Below are positions 25,749 through 34,855 of a DNA stretch of 53,837 bases, piece after piece; the stretch's first letter is position 1, and each line of letters opens with the position of its first letter. The notes beneath the pieces were generated by a model. It had not been told where the DNA came from and ran no database searches. It was given only the letters and a program-made list of their open reading frames with translations. The DNA lies in assembly GCA_041740975.1 (NCBI GenBank), contig JBGSKV010000062.1:1-53837 (forward strand). The letters are read 5' to 3'. This stretch comes from JBGSKV01 sp041740975. Its GTDB lineage: Bacteria; Bdellovibrionota_B; Oligoflexia; Oligoflexales; JALZUQ01. A program made the translations under genes and the position numbers.

Positions 25749-26777
25749 ATGTTCGGTCGACGACTTCCCAAAATAAATATCAGCCTATCCATTTTTCTAT
25801 GCGGGTTGACTTTTGCTTCAAATGTTAGGGCGGAGCCCCTTATAAAACTGGTCGCAGAACAAGTTCAAAAGCTAGACTATGTTTTTATTGCGCCAAATGA
25901 AAAACACCCTCAGAATTCGCGAGACATTTTAGCCCAAGCCCCGGACGGGGTTTTGGTCAGTGTGGGCACAGAAAGGGGATTTATATCCGCCTCTCTAGGC
26001 GCAGGTATAGACCATCTCATTCAGCTCGATAGTTCTTTTGAAGTGGTGGCATACAATCAAATCAATGCGGTGCTTTTGGCGCTCAGTCGTACACGTGAAG
26101 ACTATCTTTTTCTGCGTTTTCAGGCGGATCATAGCAGATGGGTGTCACGACTTGCTTCAAGCGCCTTTGATAATCCAATGTATCGAAAGATTCTGAGCTC
26201 AACACACTGGGACGCGTGGAACCGGGATGTCCGAGCAGCAAAATCGCATGACTACTCAGATTTTCATCGCCGGTGGGATGGACAAAAAAAACCTTGTCAT
26301 GACTGCTTTTCGGGTGCCAATTATCTATTTGACGATGTTCTCTATACAAAACTAGCTGAGATGGCCAAGGCCGGTAATATAGAGGCCCATTTTGCAGATT
26401 TTGGTCGAGTCAATTATATCGAAAGTATGTTTAGAGATATGACGGCTACCGGCAAAAAGATTAGTATATTGGATCTTAGCAACGCCTGGGAGCCACAATA
26501 TCTGACAACTGAAAAATTGGCGAGGTTATTGGAAACCATAAAACCCTATGTCCACCCGAAAGCGATCCTTCTTTTGTCTCGAATGAATAACGTCCATCAG
26601 TCTTTTGATTACTTTGGATTTGATTTTCGCCTTATTGCCCAATTTAGTTCTACATTAGAGTTCCTTAAGGTACATGTGCCAAGCAATCGAAACATTCAAG
26701 GATTGCAAAATGGGGTCGCTTCGATACCTTCATGTCTTAAATTGCAAAGCGCTACGACTTCATTTAAAGGATACTAG
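25749..26777 (+). CDS. Exported Rossmann/methyltransferase-like protein
   Basis: The 342-residue protein has a signal peptide (SIFLCGLTFASNVRA). It then shows a nucleotide-binding-like order: VLVSVGTERGFISASLGAG resembles methyltransferase motif I, an acidic end follows in IQLDSSFEVVAYN, and later KKISILDLSNAWE precedes a helix and LLLSRMNN. If real, this would be a methyltransferase-like domain outside the cytoplasm, where S-adenosylmethionine is scarce, so another ligand or a non-catalytic role is likely. It is 4 nt ahead of the next gene. The assignment is weak. Confidence 0.5.
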   Translation: MFGRRLPKINISLSIFLCGLTFASNVRAEPLIKLVAEQVQKLDYVFIAPNEKHPQNSRDILAQAPDGVLVSVGTERGFISASLGAGIDHLIQLDSSFEVVAYNQINAVLLALSRTREDYLFLRFQADHSRWVSRLASSAFDNPMYRKILSSTHWDAWNRDVRAAKSHDYSDFHRRWDGQKKPCHDCFSGANYLFDDVLYTKLAEMAKAGNIEAHFADFGRVNYIESMFRDMTATGKKISILDLSNAWEPQYLTTEKLARLLETIKPYVHPKAILLLSRMNNVHQSFDYFGFDFRLIAQFSSTLEFLKVHVPSNRNIQGLQNGVASIPSCLKLQSATTSFKGY

Positions 26778-26781
26778 TCTT

Positions 26782-27423
26782 ATGATTGCAGTTGTCATCG
26801 GTGGAACCGGAATGGTGGGAACAATTCTTGTCCAAAAGTTGTTGAACGATAAGGATTTCCTTGAAGTTGTTTCCATTTCTCGGACGGCTCTATCGGTGAG
26901 TACTCCTAAGCTTAAGGAAGTGATCCTCACTGATCTAAGCAAGCTTCCTTCGCAAGCCCCGAAACTCAAAGGGGACGTTTACTTTTGTTGCCTAGGTACG
27001 ACGATTAAGGCCGCTGGTAACAAGGAAAGTTTTCGTAGCATAGATTTTGACGCCATCGTGCATTTCGCGCAAATCGCTCGTGATCATCAAGCGCAAGCTT
27101 TCCTTTTAGTTTCAGCTACGGGGGCCAATACCAAATCTATGATTTTTTACAATCAAGTGAAAGGTGAGACGGAGGAAGCTATTGAGAAGCTTAACTTCAA
27201 ATCCTTAGTCATTTTTCGACCATCTCTACTAATGGGAGAGCGAAAGGAATTTCGACTTGGCGAAAAAATGGCCTCTAAAATCGCAGGCCCTTTGTCGATT
27301 CTTATGCCCATCAAGTTGCGTAAAATGTTGGTGACCGAAGCAGAAGAACTAGCGCAAGCCATGATTCGCCAAGCCAAAAAACCCCATGTCGGTATTTCAG
27401 TTATCAAAGCAACTGAAATTTAG
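26782..27423 (+). CDS. TIP30/HTATIP2-like NAD(P)-binding oxidoreductase
   Basis: From the ATG at 26782 (AAAGGA upstream) the product has 213 residues. It opens with the Rossmann motif VVIGGTGMVGTILV and has YxxxK in FYNQVKGETE, as in atypical short-chain dehydrogenases of the CC3/TIP30 group. It also has FRPSLLMGERKEFR, a motif shared with that group. The cofactor is NAD(P)(H). It is cytoplasmic and the substrate is unknown. The 4-nt gap to the previous gene implies one transcript. A longer frame from 26674 overlaps that gene and is rejected. Confidence 0.82.
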   Translation: MIAVVIGGTGMVGTILVQKLLNDKDFLEVVSISRTALSVSTPKLKEVILTDLSKLPSQAPKLKGDVYFCCLGTTIKAAGNKESFRSIDFDAIVHFAQIARDHQAQAFLLVSATGANTKSMIFYNQVKGETEEAIEKLNFKSLVIFRPSLLMGERKEFRLGEKMASKIAGPLSILMPIKLRKMLVTEAEELAQAMIRQAKKPHVGISVIKATEI

Positions 27424-27482
27424 CGACTCATTAAAAGTCTCTCTCGAAGAAACCTAAATCATCATTTGTGGTCTCGAATGAG

Positions 27483-28400
27483 CTAATGAACCATTTCCAT
27501 AAACCAATCTATGACCGCCTGTACTCGCTTCGGTTGTTTCAGGCCTTTGAGTGTCGCGATGTATATTGCATTTTTCGCAACTTTAGTCTTGTCGCCGTAG
27601 ATATGCAAAGTGGCGCTCTCAAGTTCGCTACGGACTGCATGTTGTGGAATGACGGCCCAGCCAACACCTCCGGCTAGAAGTTTAAATGCTCCTTCCAAGG
27701 TAGAAATCGTAGCCATAATCTTGAGGTTTTCAAACCGAAGATTTTTTTGACCTGGAAAGTGCTTTCTTGCCCAGGTGTCAAAATAAGCGTCCATTCCAGG
27801 AAAGGCGATGAATTCTGCTTGAAGGAGATTTTCTGGAGTTAGATTAGCGCCAAAAATGCTCTTACTTATCAATACATATTCTTCTTCGCAAAACAAGTCA
27901 GACTCAATTAAAGGATGAGTAGGTTTTTCCGTCGCAAAACCAAAATCGATTTGACCGGCAAGGATTTTCTTAAAAATGATCTGATTGGGAATAATCTCAA
28001 TATCCAAAATAAGCCTTTTGGCTTCTTCCGCGCGACGCTTTAAAAGCTTTTGTAAATGTGGGGAAGCCAGGCAACTATTTGGCATCGCATAACTAATACG
28101 ACCACTAAGACCGACCTGCTCATCGGACACATGTTCGAAGAGTGAATTTACTTGGTCATTATATTGTTCAATGAAACGCAACAGTATTCTTCCGGTCGGA
28201 GTCAGTTGCATCGATTTTGGCAGACGTTTGAAGAGTGGTGATCCTAGTTGTTCTTCCAGTTTTGAGATTTGCTGACTCATGCCGGATTGTGTCATCGCGG
28301 CAAGTTTAGCAGCATGCGTGAAGTTCAACGTATCCGCAGCGGCCTTGAAGGCTTTGAATAAACGCGTGTCCAGTTGATCGAATGCAAATTTGGATTTCAA
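27483..28400 (-). CDS. LysR-family transcriptional regulator
   Basis: The 305-residue protein has the LysR N-terminal winged helix (FTHAAKLAAMTQSGMSQQIS, then KLEEQLGSPLFKR and LTPTGRILL) and a C-terminal effector-binding domain. It is divergent from the lipoprotein/deoC pair with about 140 bp between starts, the usual layout for a regulator of its neighbour, so those two genes are the likely target. An AT-rich region with TATAAT at 28453-28458 lies between them. The effector is unknown. Confidence 0.9.
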   Translation of the reverse strand: MKSKFAFDQLDTRLFKAFKAAADTLNFTHAAKLAAMTQSGMSQQISKLEEQLGSPLFKRLPKSMQLTPTGRILLRFIEQYNDQVNSLFEHVSDEQVGLSGRISYAMPNSCLASPHLQKLLKRRAEEAKRLILDIEIIPNQIIFKKILAGQIDFGFATEKPTHPLIESDLFCEEEYVLISKSIFGANLTPENLLQAEFIAFPGMDAYFDTWARKHFPGQKNLRFENLKIMATISTLEGAFKLLAGGVGWAVIPQHAVRSELESATLHIYGDKTKVAKNAIYIATLKGLKQPKRVQAVIDWFMEMVH

Positions 28401-28542
28401 TATAACTCACTAATAATATTAATAAAATGTGATTATGAAATATGATGGCGACTATAATCAATAATAATTTCGGGGTCAATCTCTCATATGTCATAACTGC
28501 TTCACCCGGGGTCTTAAATTCCTAATTTTGGAGATGCAAATA

Positions 28543-29361
28543 ATGAAACTACATAGAATTGTTCCGCTAATATTGATGAGTTCATTCTTTGTTCAATGCG
28601 GAAGCGCATCCGAGTCGAACATCAGTGAATATCGTAAGGCGAGCGCACCACTTTATCGATTTTGGCGTGGGTTTGAAAAACCAGGGGTGGAAAATTTTCA
28701 TCAAATCTTAGGCGATCGCTTTATTCCCGCAGCGCCTGAGACTCACGCTAAAAACGGGCTGGAAGCTTATCTCGTTGTAACTCCCAAAGAAGATCATTCG
28801 GATGTTATTCCTGATGAATATGCATTGGTGGTTTACGAGTCACAAGAGGCCTATCAAAAAGCAAAAGCGACCCCAGAGGGAGTCGCTTATGCGGATATGC
28901 ATTGGGAAATCTTCGAGAAAGAAACGTCGGCAAGTCTAGTGCCAATCAATTACTCCGCACTAAGCCACAAGAGAATTGAACTCAATAAAGCCTATGACAT
29001 TTTAGCGCTACCGGTGGATTGGCAAAGAGGTTACTCCACTTTTTATGTTGGCATCAAAAGACCTCATATCAGTCCAGGCCAGTTTTCTGATCGGTTAACT
29101 AACCATGTTGCGGACGTGATCAGTGCCTTCTCTTCTCAAGGCCTCAACGCTTACGTCATGATGGCTTCAGATCGGTATGAGATTGCCTATCAAAACTGGA
29201 CCTCGAAAGATGCTTTTGAAAAAGCCATGAGAAAAAATGGCGGGCCTATTGCAACAGATGCAAGTGAGTTTATGGATCTTGATATGTTTTTAGGGGCGCG
29301 AGATTTCGATAATTCTATTGGCCACCACGATTTCGTAAACGTAAAGTTTGTCCGCCCTTAA
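28543..29361 (+). CDS. Lipoprotein with two ferredoxin-like/ABM-type repeats
   Basis: The 272-residue product has a lipobox (FFVQCGSA). Two related-looking segments follow (about 45-130 and 165-260), each with a strand-helix order and motifs such as EYALVVYESQEAYQKA and RYEIAYQNWTSKDAFEKA, reminiscent of dimeric alpha/beta-barrel (antibiotic biosynthesis monooxygenase-like) domains. GGAG lies 9 nt before the ATG at 28543. It is cotranscribed with the exported deoC. The function is unknown. Confidence 0.6.
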   Translation: MKLHRIVPLILMSSFFVQCGSASESNISEYRKASAPLYRFWRGFEKPGVENFHQILGDRFIPAAPETHAKNGLEAYLVVTPKEDHSDVIPDEYALVVYESQEAYQKAKATPEGVAYADMHWEIFEKETSASLVPINYSALSHKRIELNKAYDILALPVDWQRGYSTFYVGIKRPHISPGQFSDRLTNHVADVISAFSSQGLNAYVMMASDRYEIAYQNWTSKDAFEKAMRKNGGPIATDASEFMDLDMFLGARDFDNSIGHHDFVNVKFVRP

Positions 29362-29390
29362 GGCGTTATTTGATAGGAAGGTTTCAACAA

Positions 29391-30251
29391 ATGCGGTATT
29401 TATTAGTTCTGTTTACCATATGTATAAGTTCAGAAGCTATGTCTCAACCAACAAAACAAATGATCGCAGGAGTCATTGATCACACTTACCTTAAAACTTT
29501 AGAGGAAGGCGCCTCTGTTGAAGAGCAGCGGTTGCAAGTCCAGAAACTTGTTTTAGAAGCCCATAAGTTTGGAGCCTTTTCGGTCTGCGTGCGAGAACAC
29601 ATGGTAGAATTTGCGCGAAAAAAGCTAGATGAGCTTGGCAGTTCTGTGAAGTTGACGACAGTTGTAGGCTTTCCCAAAGGTGATCAGTTTACGACAGATG
29701 AGAAAATTAGGCTCGTGCGACAAACTCGTGAGGATGGCGCTGACGAATACGATATGGTCATGCGTTATATAGATTTTAAAGACGGAAAACATGAAAGAGT
29801 TTATCGCGACATCGTCGAAGTCTCTAAGGAAGTTGGAAATCAAGTCCTAAAAGTTATCGTAGAAACTTCTTATCTGAACGATGATCAAAAAAAGGAAGCC
29901 TACGCATTGATTGTCCGAGCTTTTCGAGACTCGACCCAAGCTAAAGCCGAAATTTTAAAGAAACGATTTCTTAAAACCTCTACCGGCTTCGCTAAGCCTA
30001 AACCTGGAGTTGCGGTTGGAGCGACCATAAGTGATATTGAAGAAATGCATTTGGCAAGCAAAGGAGTCTTTGGAATTAAACCGGCAGGTGGTGTGTCAAC
30101 TTATGAAGACGCCATTCGATTTTTCAATGCTGCTGGCGCGCCCTATTCTGAGACGAGCGATAGCCTTGATCCTATGAAGTTTCGCATTGGTACAAGCTCA
30201 TTATTGCAGAAACTTGTTTCCGCAACCACGAAAGGCTCCTCGGACTACTAA
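29391..30251 (+). CDS. deoC: Deoxyribose-phosphate aldolase with signal peptide (exported DERA)
   Basis: From the ATG at 29391 (AGGAAGG upstream) the product has 286 residues. Residues 1-18 form a signal peptide (MRYLLVLFTICISSEAMS). The rest is a class I aldolase barrel with the full DERA active site: D121 in DEYDMVMRY, Schiff-base K195 in LKTSTGF and K230 in GIKPAGGVS. DERA splits 2-deoxyribose-5-phosphate into acetaldehyde and glyceraldehyde-3-phosphate during deoxynucleoside catabolism and is normally cytosolic. The signal peptide and the lipoprotein partner imply a periplasmic form. It follows the lipoprotein gene by 29 nt. Confidence 0.9.
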   Translation: MRYLLVLFTICISSEAMSQPTKQMIAGVIDHTYLKTLEEGASVEEQRLQVQKLVLEAHKFGAFSVCVREHMVEFARKKLDELGSSVKLTTVVGFPKGDQFTTDEKIRLVRQTREDGADEYDMVMRYIDFKDGKHERVYRDIVEVSKEVGNQVLKVIVETSYLNDDQKKEAYALIVRAFRDSTQAKAEILKKRFLKTSTGFAKPKPGVAVGATISDIEEMHLASKGVFGIKPAGGVSTYEDAIRFFNAAGAPYSETSDSLDPMKFRIGTSSLLQKLVSATTKGSSDY

Positions 30252-30261
30252 GATGAGGCGT

Positions 30262-30321
30262 GCGGTCAAGAAACCCATGTCGGGTAAAGGTTTCCGCCTT
30301 GAGAGACGTGTTTTTGACCGC
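30262..30321. other. Inverted repeat downstream of deoC
   Basis: GCGGTCAA at 30262-30269 can pair with TTGACCGC at 30314-30321. A smaller AAGG/CCTT hairpin lies between them. The outer stem lacks a following T tract, so it is not a clean intrinsic terminator. It could be a structured 3' end or a Rho-dependent region. Confidence 0.35.
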
Positions 30322-30470
30322 AACCATTCCACCTTGCATGCTTTCCCTTGATGCTAGTGTTTCATATTTTTAATTTCATTCTTCTCATAACTCAGTAGAC
30401 TCATACTATTAAGGTTGTTCGAACCGACGAATATGATTATATTTTAGGTATATTTCATAAGAAGAAGAAT

Positions 30471-31505
30471 ATGGCCAAAAAGAGTAAAATCACCAGTACG
30501 CATAAAAAGATTGCTGTCATTGTCATTTGCTTTGGAACATCGGCGTACATTCTTATCAATATGTTTTTTATTCCAAAAAGAGTCGATCCAGGACAAGCGG
30601 GAATGGGTGGCATTGAAGCCATGCTCATTCCACAGAATTTGACTATTGAACAATATCACCAACGACGAAAGCAATATGCTGACCTAATCGAAAAAGACAA
30701 ATCAGAAGGCAAGCCTGAAAACCCTATGTACGCGCGCATGATAAAAGCATTGGACAACAGTGCAGTAGGTAAAGAGGCGATAGCGGCAAGTGGCGGAACG
30801 CCAGCTGGGCCTGGTAAAGCCAAACCAGCCGTCGCTGCGACTGCTGCTTCTTCTGAACAGCAAAATATGCCAGATCCCGTTGAGACTGCTACGGATCTTC
30901 CGCCCCGAAAATCTGGACCGCCTACGGCGGCGGAACTGGCCGAAAAACCCACTGTCGAACTTGATATCGTCGAACAGCCTGACACCGTGAAAGAGGTTCC
31001 TGCGGCTGAAGCGGAAGCGGCTAAAATCATCGAAGAGGCCCCAACGACCGCGCCGGTTTCTGAGGAGATCACCTACGTTCAGGGCACCAAAGGTTGGGAT
31101 CATGCATGGCAGCTTAAGCTTCCCATCGATGTTGTGCGCAGTCGGGATCTCATAGTGGTTGCGGTTTTTAAAGTGAATAACGAGATTTCCAAGACCGAAG
31201 TGTTGTTTTCGTCCGATAAATTGAGTCGGAGCAAAACTGACGGCTACGTTGATATTGCCGTAAACTTGACGGAAAAAGTGGCAAAAAATGATAAGAATCT
31301 TTTAACAATTTCGACAGCCATTACCGTGCGAGATCACGAGAAAGATTTCATTTTCAGACGTGGCATAAATATCGGCAATGAACAAACTATGAAACTCAAG
31401 TATGTGGAAAAAAACGGAAACGTTTCCGAAAAGAACCAATTGTTCACTTTTGATAATCAAAAAGGCAACGTAGAGCTAAGTGTTGAGACGCGTTTCCGAA
31501 GTTAA
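30471..31505 (+). CDS. Single-pass membrane protein with Pro/Ala-rich linker
   Basis: The 344-residue protein has one N-terminal membrane helix (about 13-31: IAVIVICFGTSAYILINMF), a helical segment, and a low-complexity Ala/Pro/Glu-rich linker of about 100 residues (roughly 105-205). A C-terminal beta-rich domain follows (about 210-344). This is the layout of periplasm-spanning or anchored envelope proteins. The family is not recognised. It lies 20 nt upstream of the sulfide:quinone oxidoreductase gene, probably in the same operon. Confidence 0.6.
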   Translation: MAKKSKITSTHKKIAVIVICFGTSAYILINMFFIPKRVDPGQAGMGGIEAMLIPQNLTIEQYHQRRKQYADLIEKDKSEGKPENPMYARMIKALDNSAVGKEAIAASGGTPAGPGKAKPAVAATAASSEQQNMPDPVETATDLPPRKSGPPTAAELAEKPTVELDIVEQPDTVKEVPAAEAEAAKIIEEAPTTAPVSEEITYVQGTKGWDHAWQLKLPIDVVRSRDLIVVAVFKVNNEISKTEVLFSSDKLSRSKTDGYVDIAVNLTEKVAKNDKNLLTISTAITVRDHEKDFIFRRGINIGNEQTMKLKYVEKNGNVSEKNQLFTFDNQKGNVELSVETRFRS

Positions 31506-31525
31506 GTCATTAGGGATACCGATAC

Positions 31526-32710
31526 ATGAAATCTCCTAAGATCCTCATCGTTGGCGGCGGTACAGCCGGCATGAGTGTCGCGGCGCGACTTTCGCAAATC
31601 GTATCAAAGCCTGACATCACTATTATAGATCCTTCTGAAGTCCACTATTACCAACCTTTGTTTACTCTGGTCGGGGCCGGCATAGGCAAGCTGAGTGATA
31701 CTGCGCGTTCCATGCAAAGCTTGATTCCCCGTGGAGCCAGGTGGGTGAGAGCATCCGTCGCAGAATTCGAGCCCCAAGCAAACCGCCTGCAAACAGACAA
31801 CGGTGAAACTTGGGCCTATGATTTTTTGGTTGTATGTCCAGGCATTCAACTCGATTGGAAAAAAGTCTGCGGATTAGAAAACCAAGTCGGGAGGAGCAGT
31901 ATTTGCTCCAATTACTCTGTTGATAACGTGGAATATACTTGGGATGCCATTCAGAAATTTAAGGGCGGGAATGCGATCTTTACATTCCCCAATACACCCG
32001 TCAAGTGTGCGGGAGCTCCGCAAAAAATTATGTACCTCGCGGAACATTACTGGCGAAAGAAAAAGCTTCGGGATCAGACGAATATTTATTTTATGAGTGC
32101 GGCAGGATCAATCTTTGGCGTCAAAAAGTATGCCGATACTTTAGAAACGATAGTGCAAAAACGTGGAATTCATACACAGTTTCGTACTCTTTTGGAGTCT
32201 GTTGATAAAGAAAAAAAGCATGCGAGTTTCAAGAATCTAGATTCGGGAACTAGCGAAGATATATCATTTGATTTCATTCATGTGGTCCCCCCAATGAGTG
32301 CACCTGATTTTGTTAAAAATAGCCCTCTTGCGAATTGCGATGGTTGGGTGGATGTGGACAAATACACCCTGCAACACACCGCGTTCAGCAATATTTTTGC
32401 TTTAGGCGATGCAAGTAGCCTTCCTACCTCAAAGACGGGAGCAGCGATTCGTAGACAGGCTCCCATCGTAGTCGATCACATTTTAGCACTTTCAGAAGGG
32501 CGAGAACTTACTCGTAGATACAATGGGTATACGTCTTGCCCATTAGTTACGGGCTATGGTCGACTTGTGCTTGCAGAGTTTGACTATGACGGAAATCCGG
32601 CGGAAACGTTTCCCTTTGACCAAAGCAAAGAACGGCGGAGTATGTATCTTCTGAAGAAGCACTTCTTACCCAAAATGTACTGGCATGGAATGATGCGGGG
32701 TCGATTGTGA
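31526..32710 (+). CDS. sqr: Sulfide:quinone oxidoreductase, mitochondrial SQRDL-like type
   Basis: The 394-residue flavoprotein starts with FAD-binding ILIVGGGTAGMSVA. The redox cysteines of the SQR family are C161 in PNTPVKCAGAPQKIMY and C338 in YTSCPLVTGYGRL, and the C-terminal membrane-binding region ends MYWHGMMRGR. These motifs resemble mitochondrial-type SQR more than the bacterial type I enzymes. SQR oxidises sulfide to polysulfide or persulfide and reduces quinone at the inner membrane. It converges with a c-type cytochrome operon, but a functional link is not shown. Confidence 0.9.
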   Translation: MKSPKILIVGGGTAGMSVAARLSQIVSKPDITIIDPSEVHYYQPLFTLVGAGIGKLSDTARSMQSLIPRGARWVRASVAEFEPQANRLQTDNGETWAYDFLVVCPGIQLDWKKVCGLENQVGRSSICSNYSVDNVEYTWDAIQKFKGGNAIFTFPNTPVKCAGAPQKIMYLAEHYWRKKKLRDQTNIYFMSAAGSIFGVKKYADTLETIVQKRGIHTQFRTLLESVDKEKKHASFKNLDSGTSEDISFDFIHVVPPMSAPDFVKNSPLANCDGWVDVDKYTLQHTAFSNIFALGDASSLPTSKTGAAIRRQAPIVVDHILALSEGRELTRRYNGYTSCPLVTGYGRLVLAEFDYDGNPAETFPFDQSKERRSMYLLKKHFLPKMYWHGMMRGRL

Positions 32711-32721
32711 GATTGGTTAAT

Positions 32722-33132
32722 TTAGTTTGGATCGCATAGCACTGTATTGGGTTGTCCAGCAGGCATTTTCGGGAATCCGGAGTCTTGCCATTTTTTAAAG
32801 GCCTGAATTTCTTCAAATGTTAATCGGTGCAATTTTGGCATGTCCAAATCTTTAACTTCTTGAACTGCTTTTTTTGCAAGTGCGCAGTTATTTGCGGCCA
32901 AAGCTTCATAATTGCTAAGATCGGGAGCTTGGCGACCTAAAGCATGACAAGATAAACAATTAGACTTAAGGAGTGGTTCGATTTCCCCTGTGAAAGACGC
33001 GTACGTGGGGAGTTGGATAACACGTGGCGTCGGATCGATCGCTTTGATACCTTGCGTTGGATCTTCCAGAGCCGGTGCCTGGCAGCTCATCTGGCTTGCT
33101 AGAAATAATAATGTAAAACCAATTTTTTTCAT
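32722..33132 (-). CDS. Small c-type cytochrome lipoprotein
   Basis: The 136-residue protein has a lipobox (SQMSCQ, C17) and one haem c site CLSCH (59-63). The region around it has the short length of planctomycete-like or class I cytochrome c domains, and a second cysteine pair lies further on. Its ATG shares one base with the stop of the upstream dihaem gene, so the two are coupled. It is probably an electron carrier in the periplasm. Confidence 0.8.
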   Translation of the reverse strand: MKKIGFTLLFLASQMSCQAPALEDPTQGIKAIDPTPRVIQLPTYASFTGEIEPLLKSNCLSCHALGRQAPDLSNYEALAANNCALAKKAVQEVKDLDMPKLHRLTFEEIQAFKKWQDSGFPKMPAGQPNTVLCDPN

Positions 33133-34844
33133 TATTTTAGCTCGCTAATCACTAACTGACGCTGAAAGAAAAGCAGCTCATCCAGTTTTTCACGCGACAT
33201 CCTATTTCCGTCGGCAAATGCATTGCGAATAATGATCCGCAAGAAGTTTGTGGCGTTGGGAGCGGTGCTAGTCGCGTCCGACAAATCCCGAATAGACGGT
33301 GCTGGTCCGGACCCAGCAGCGGGCATGTTTTGTGTCTTCAGCGCGTAAGATTTTTCAACTATTGTTCTAAGTGGAATTCCAAGCTCAAAGGCCAAGAGAT
33401 TGAAGTCAACTTTCTTACTCGTGTCGATAATGTCGAAGATAGGATCGCGGACATCTACATTGAGACCTATTTTTGCAAGTGCTGCCGCCTGGCTTTCGTT
33501 GTCTTCAGCCATCTTTGCTGCCATGACGTCGAAGGTTGGATACAAAGTCGCCAGTTTATTCAAGTGAAGTTGCTGGACGCCGAGAGCGCTAGCCAAATGT
33601 TCTCGGGTCTCATCGCGTCGTGAGATTAAAGTTTTGTGGCATTGAAGGCAAGTCAGACCCACTGATATGGTCGTCCGTACTCCGCGGACAGGAAGAGAAG
33701 GGGTTGCATTGACGGCCTCTTTCCCACTGGCCACCGCATAAAAACCGAATAAGCCATTCTTACGTTGATAAATAAATTCGCTACCTTTGTGATCAAATAT
33801 GCGACCGCCTGCCGTTTGAGTGCCTGGACCAAAAGGGTTCTCTAGCACATTTTCCGTTCCAACATTGCTATTGAATTCATAACTACGCCATACGAACTTG
33901 GGCGCATTGTTGTAACGTTCAATAATTCGATTGTGTTCGGCGACTCCAGACTCCTTGAATCCTGCCCGAATGGTATGACCGTCCGTGATACTTTGAGCGA
34001 AATTGACGCCAATATGATTTTCAAATAGATCAAGCTGACGAGGAATGCCAGCTAAACGATAGTAAGTCGGAGCCCGCAAGGCATTGTCGAGGAACCATCC
34101 AGCGCGAACTATCACGACTCCGCAATCAACGCAGGCGTCTTTCAATGCTTCACTTTCATAAAGATAAGGATATTCCTTCGTTGCCCGTTCCCATTCTGAG
34201 ATCGGCCAACCGACAGCCTGTAAATTTACTCGAACAACGCCGCGATCTTTATCGATGACAACCGAATCTAAAATATCCTCAGCTTGTGACAAAAGGTTGA
34301 TGCCTTTAACCATGCCTTTGACGGCCAATGGGGTTTCAATTCTTTTGACATAGCGGCTAACATATTCATGTAGGCTTATGTACTTGAGGAATTTCCGATC
34401 TTCACTTGCATGTTTTTCCAGATCTTGTCGGACGGCATCGATGGCCGCTTTTGAATTCTGGGCTAAATGCGTCTCTGCGCCTAAGCCGATACTCCAGTCG
34501 ATCCAATTCGTAATGGTTTGAATATCGCCTTCTGCGAGTCCACCATGACCTTGTTTGATTTTGACAAGAATCATAGAATTATCTTGATCGAAGGGTGCGA
34601 TCAGATCGGATTTGATAAGCGATTCTACTTTACTGAAATCAATCTTGAGGGTGGATTCTTTGCCATTGTGACAGGAAGCGCATTTAGTGGAGAAGAGATC
34701 ACTGACTGCGCCAAATGAAGGGGAATCGTCAACTTGAGGGAGTCCGGGAGTTTCTGCGGGTTTTTTGTCTGCTTCTTCGTCTTGCTTGCAGGAAGCTAAG
34801 CATAGGCAAAGAAGCAGTGCAAAAATTTGAATAGTTATGCTCAT
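33132..34844 (-). CDS. Dihaem c-type cytochrome lipoprotein
   Basis: The 570-residue protein has lipobox LCLASC (C19) and two CxxCH sites: CASCH (55-59) in a short N-terminal cytochrome domain and CLQCH near residue 400. The long region between them is not recognised. Proteins of this build are common in delta-type bacteria as periplasmic oxidoreductase subunits. It is the middle gene of a three-gene minus-strand operon of lipoproteins. Confidence 0.78.
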   Translation of the reverse strand: MSITIQIFALLLCLCLASCKQDEEADKKPAETPGLPQVDDSPSFGAVSDLFSTKCASCHNGKESTLKIDFSKVESLIKSDLIAPFDQDNSMILVKIKQGHGGLAEGDIQTITNWIDWSIGLGAETHLAQNSKAAIDAVRQDLEKHASEDRKFLKYISLHEYVSRYVKRIETPLAVKGMVKGINLLSQAEDILDSVVIDKDRGVVRVNLQAVGWPISEWERATKEYPYLYESEALKDACVDCGVVIVRAGWFLDNALRAPTYYRLAGIPRQLDLFENHIGVNFAQSITDGHTIRAGFKESGVAEHNRIIERYNNAPKFVWRSYEFNSNVGTENVLENPFGPGTQTAGGRIFDHKGSEFIYQRKNGLFGFYAVASGKEAVNATPSLPVRGVRTTISVGLTCLQCHKTLISRRDETREHLASALGVQQLHLNKLATLYPTFDVMAAKMAEDNESQAAALAKIGLNVDVRDPIFDIIDTSKKVDFNLLAFELGIPLRTIVEKSYALKTQNMPAAGSGPAPSIRDLSDATSTAPNATNFLRIIIRNAFADGNRMSREKLDELLFFQRQLVISELK

Positions 34845-34855
34845 GTCCGCATTTT

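Noticed and set aside
30656..31103. Two long minus-strand frames opposite the 30471-31505 gene
   Set aside because: They mirror the low-complexity Ala/Pro/Glu linker of the plus-strand gene and have no start signals or family resemblance.
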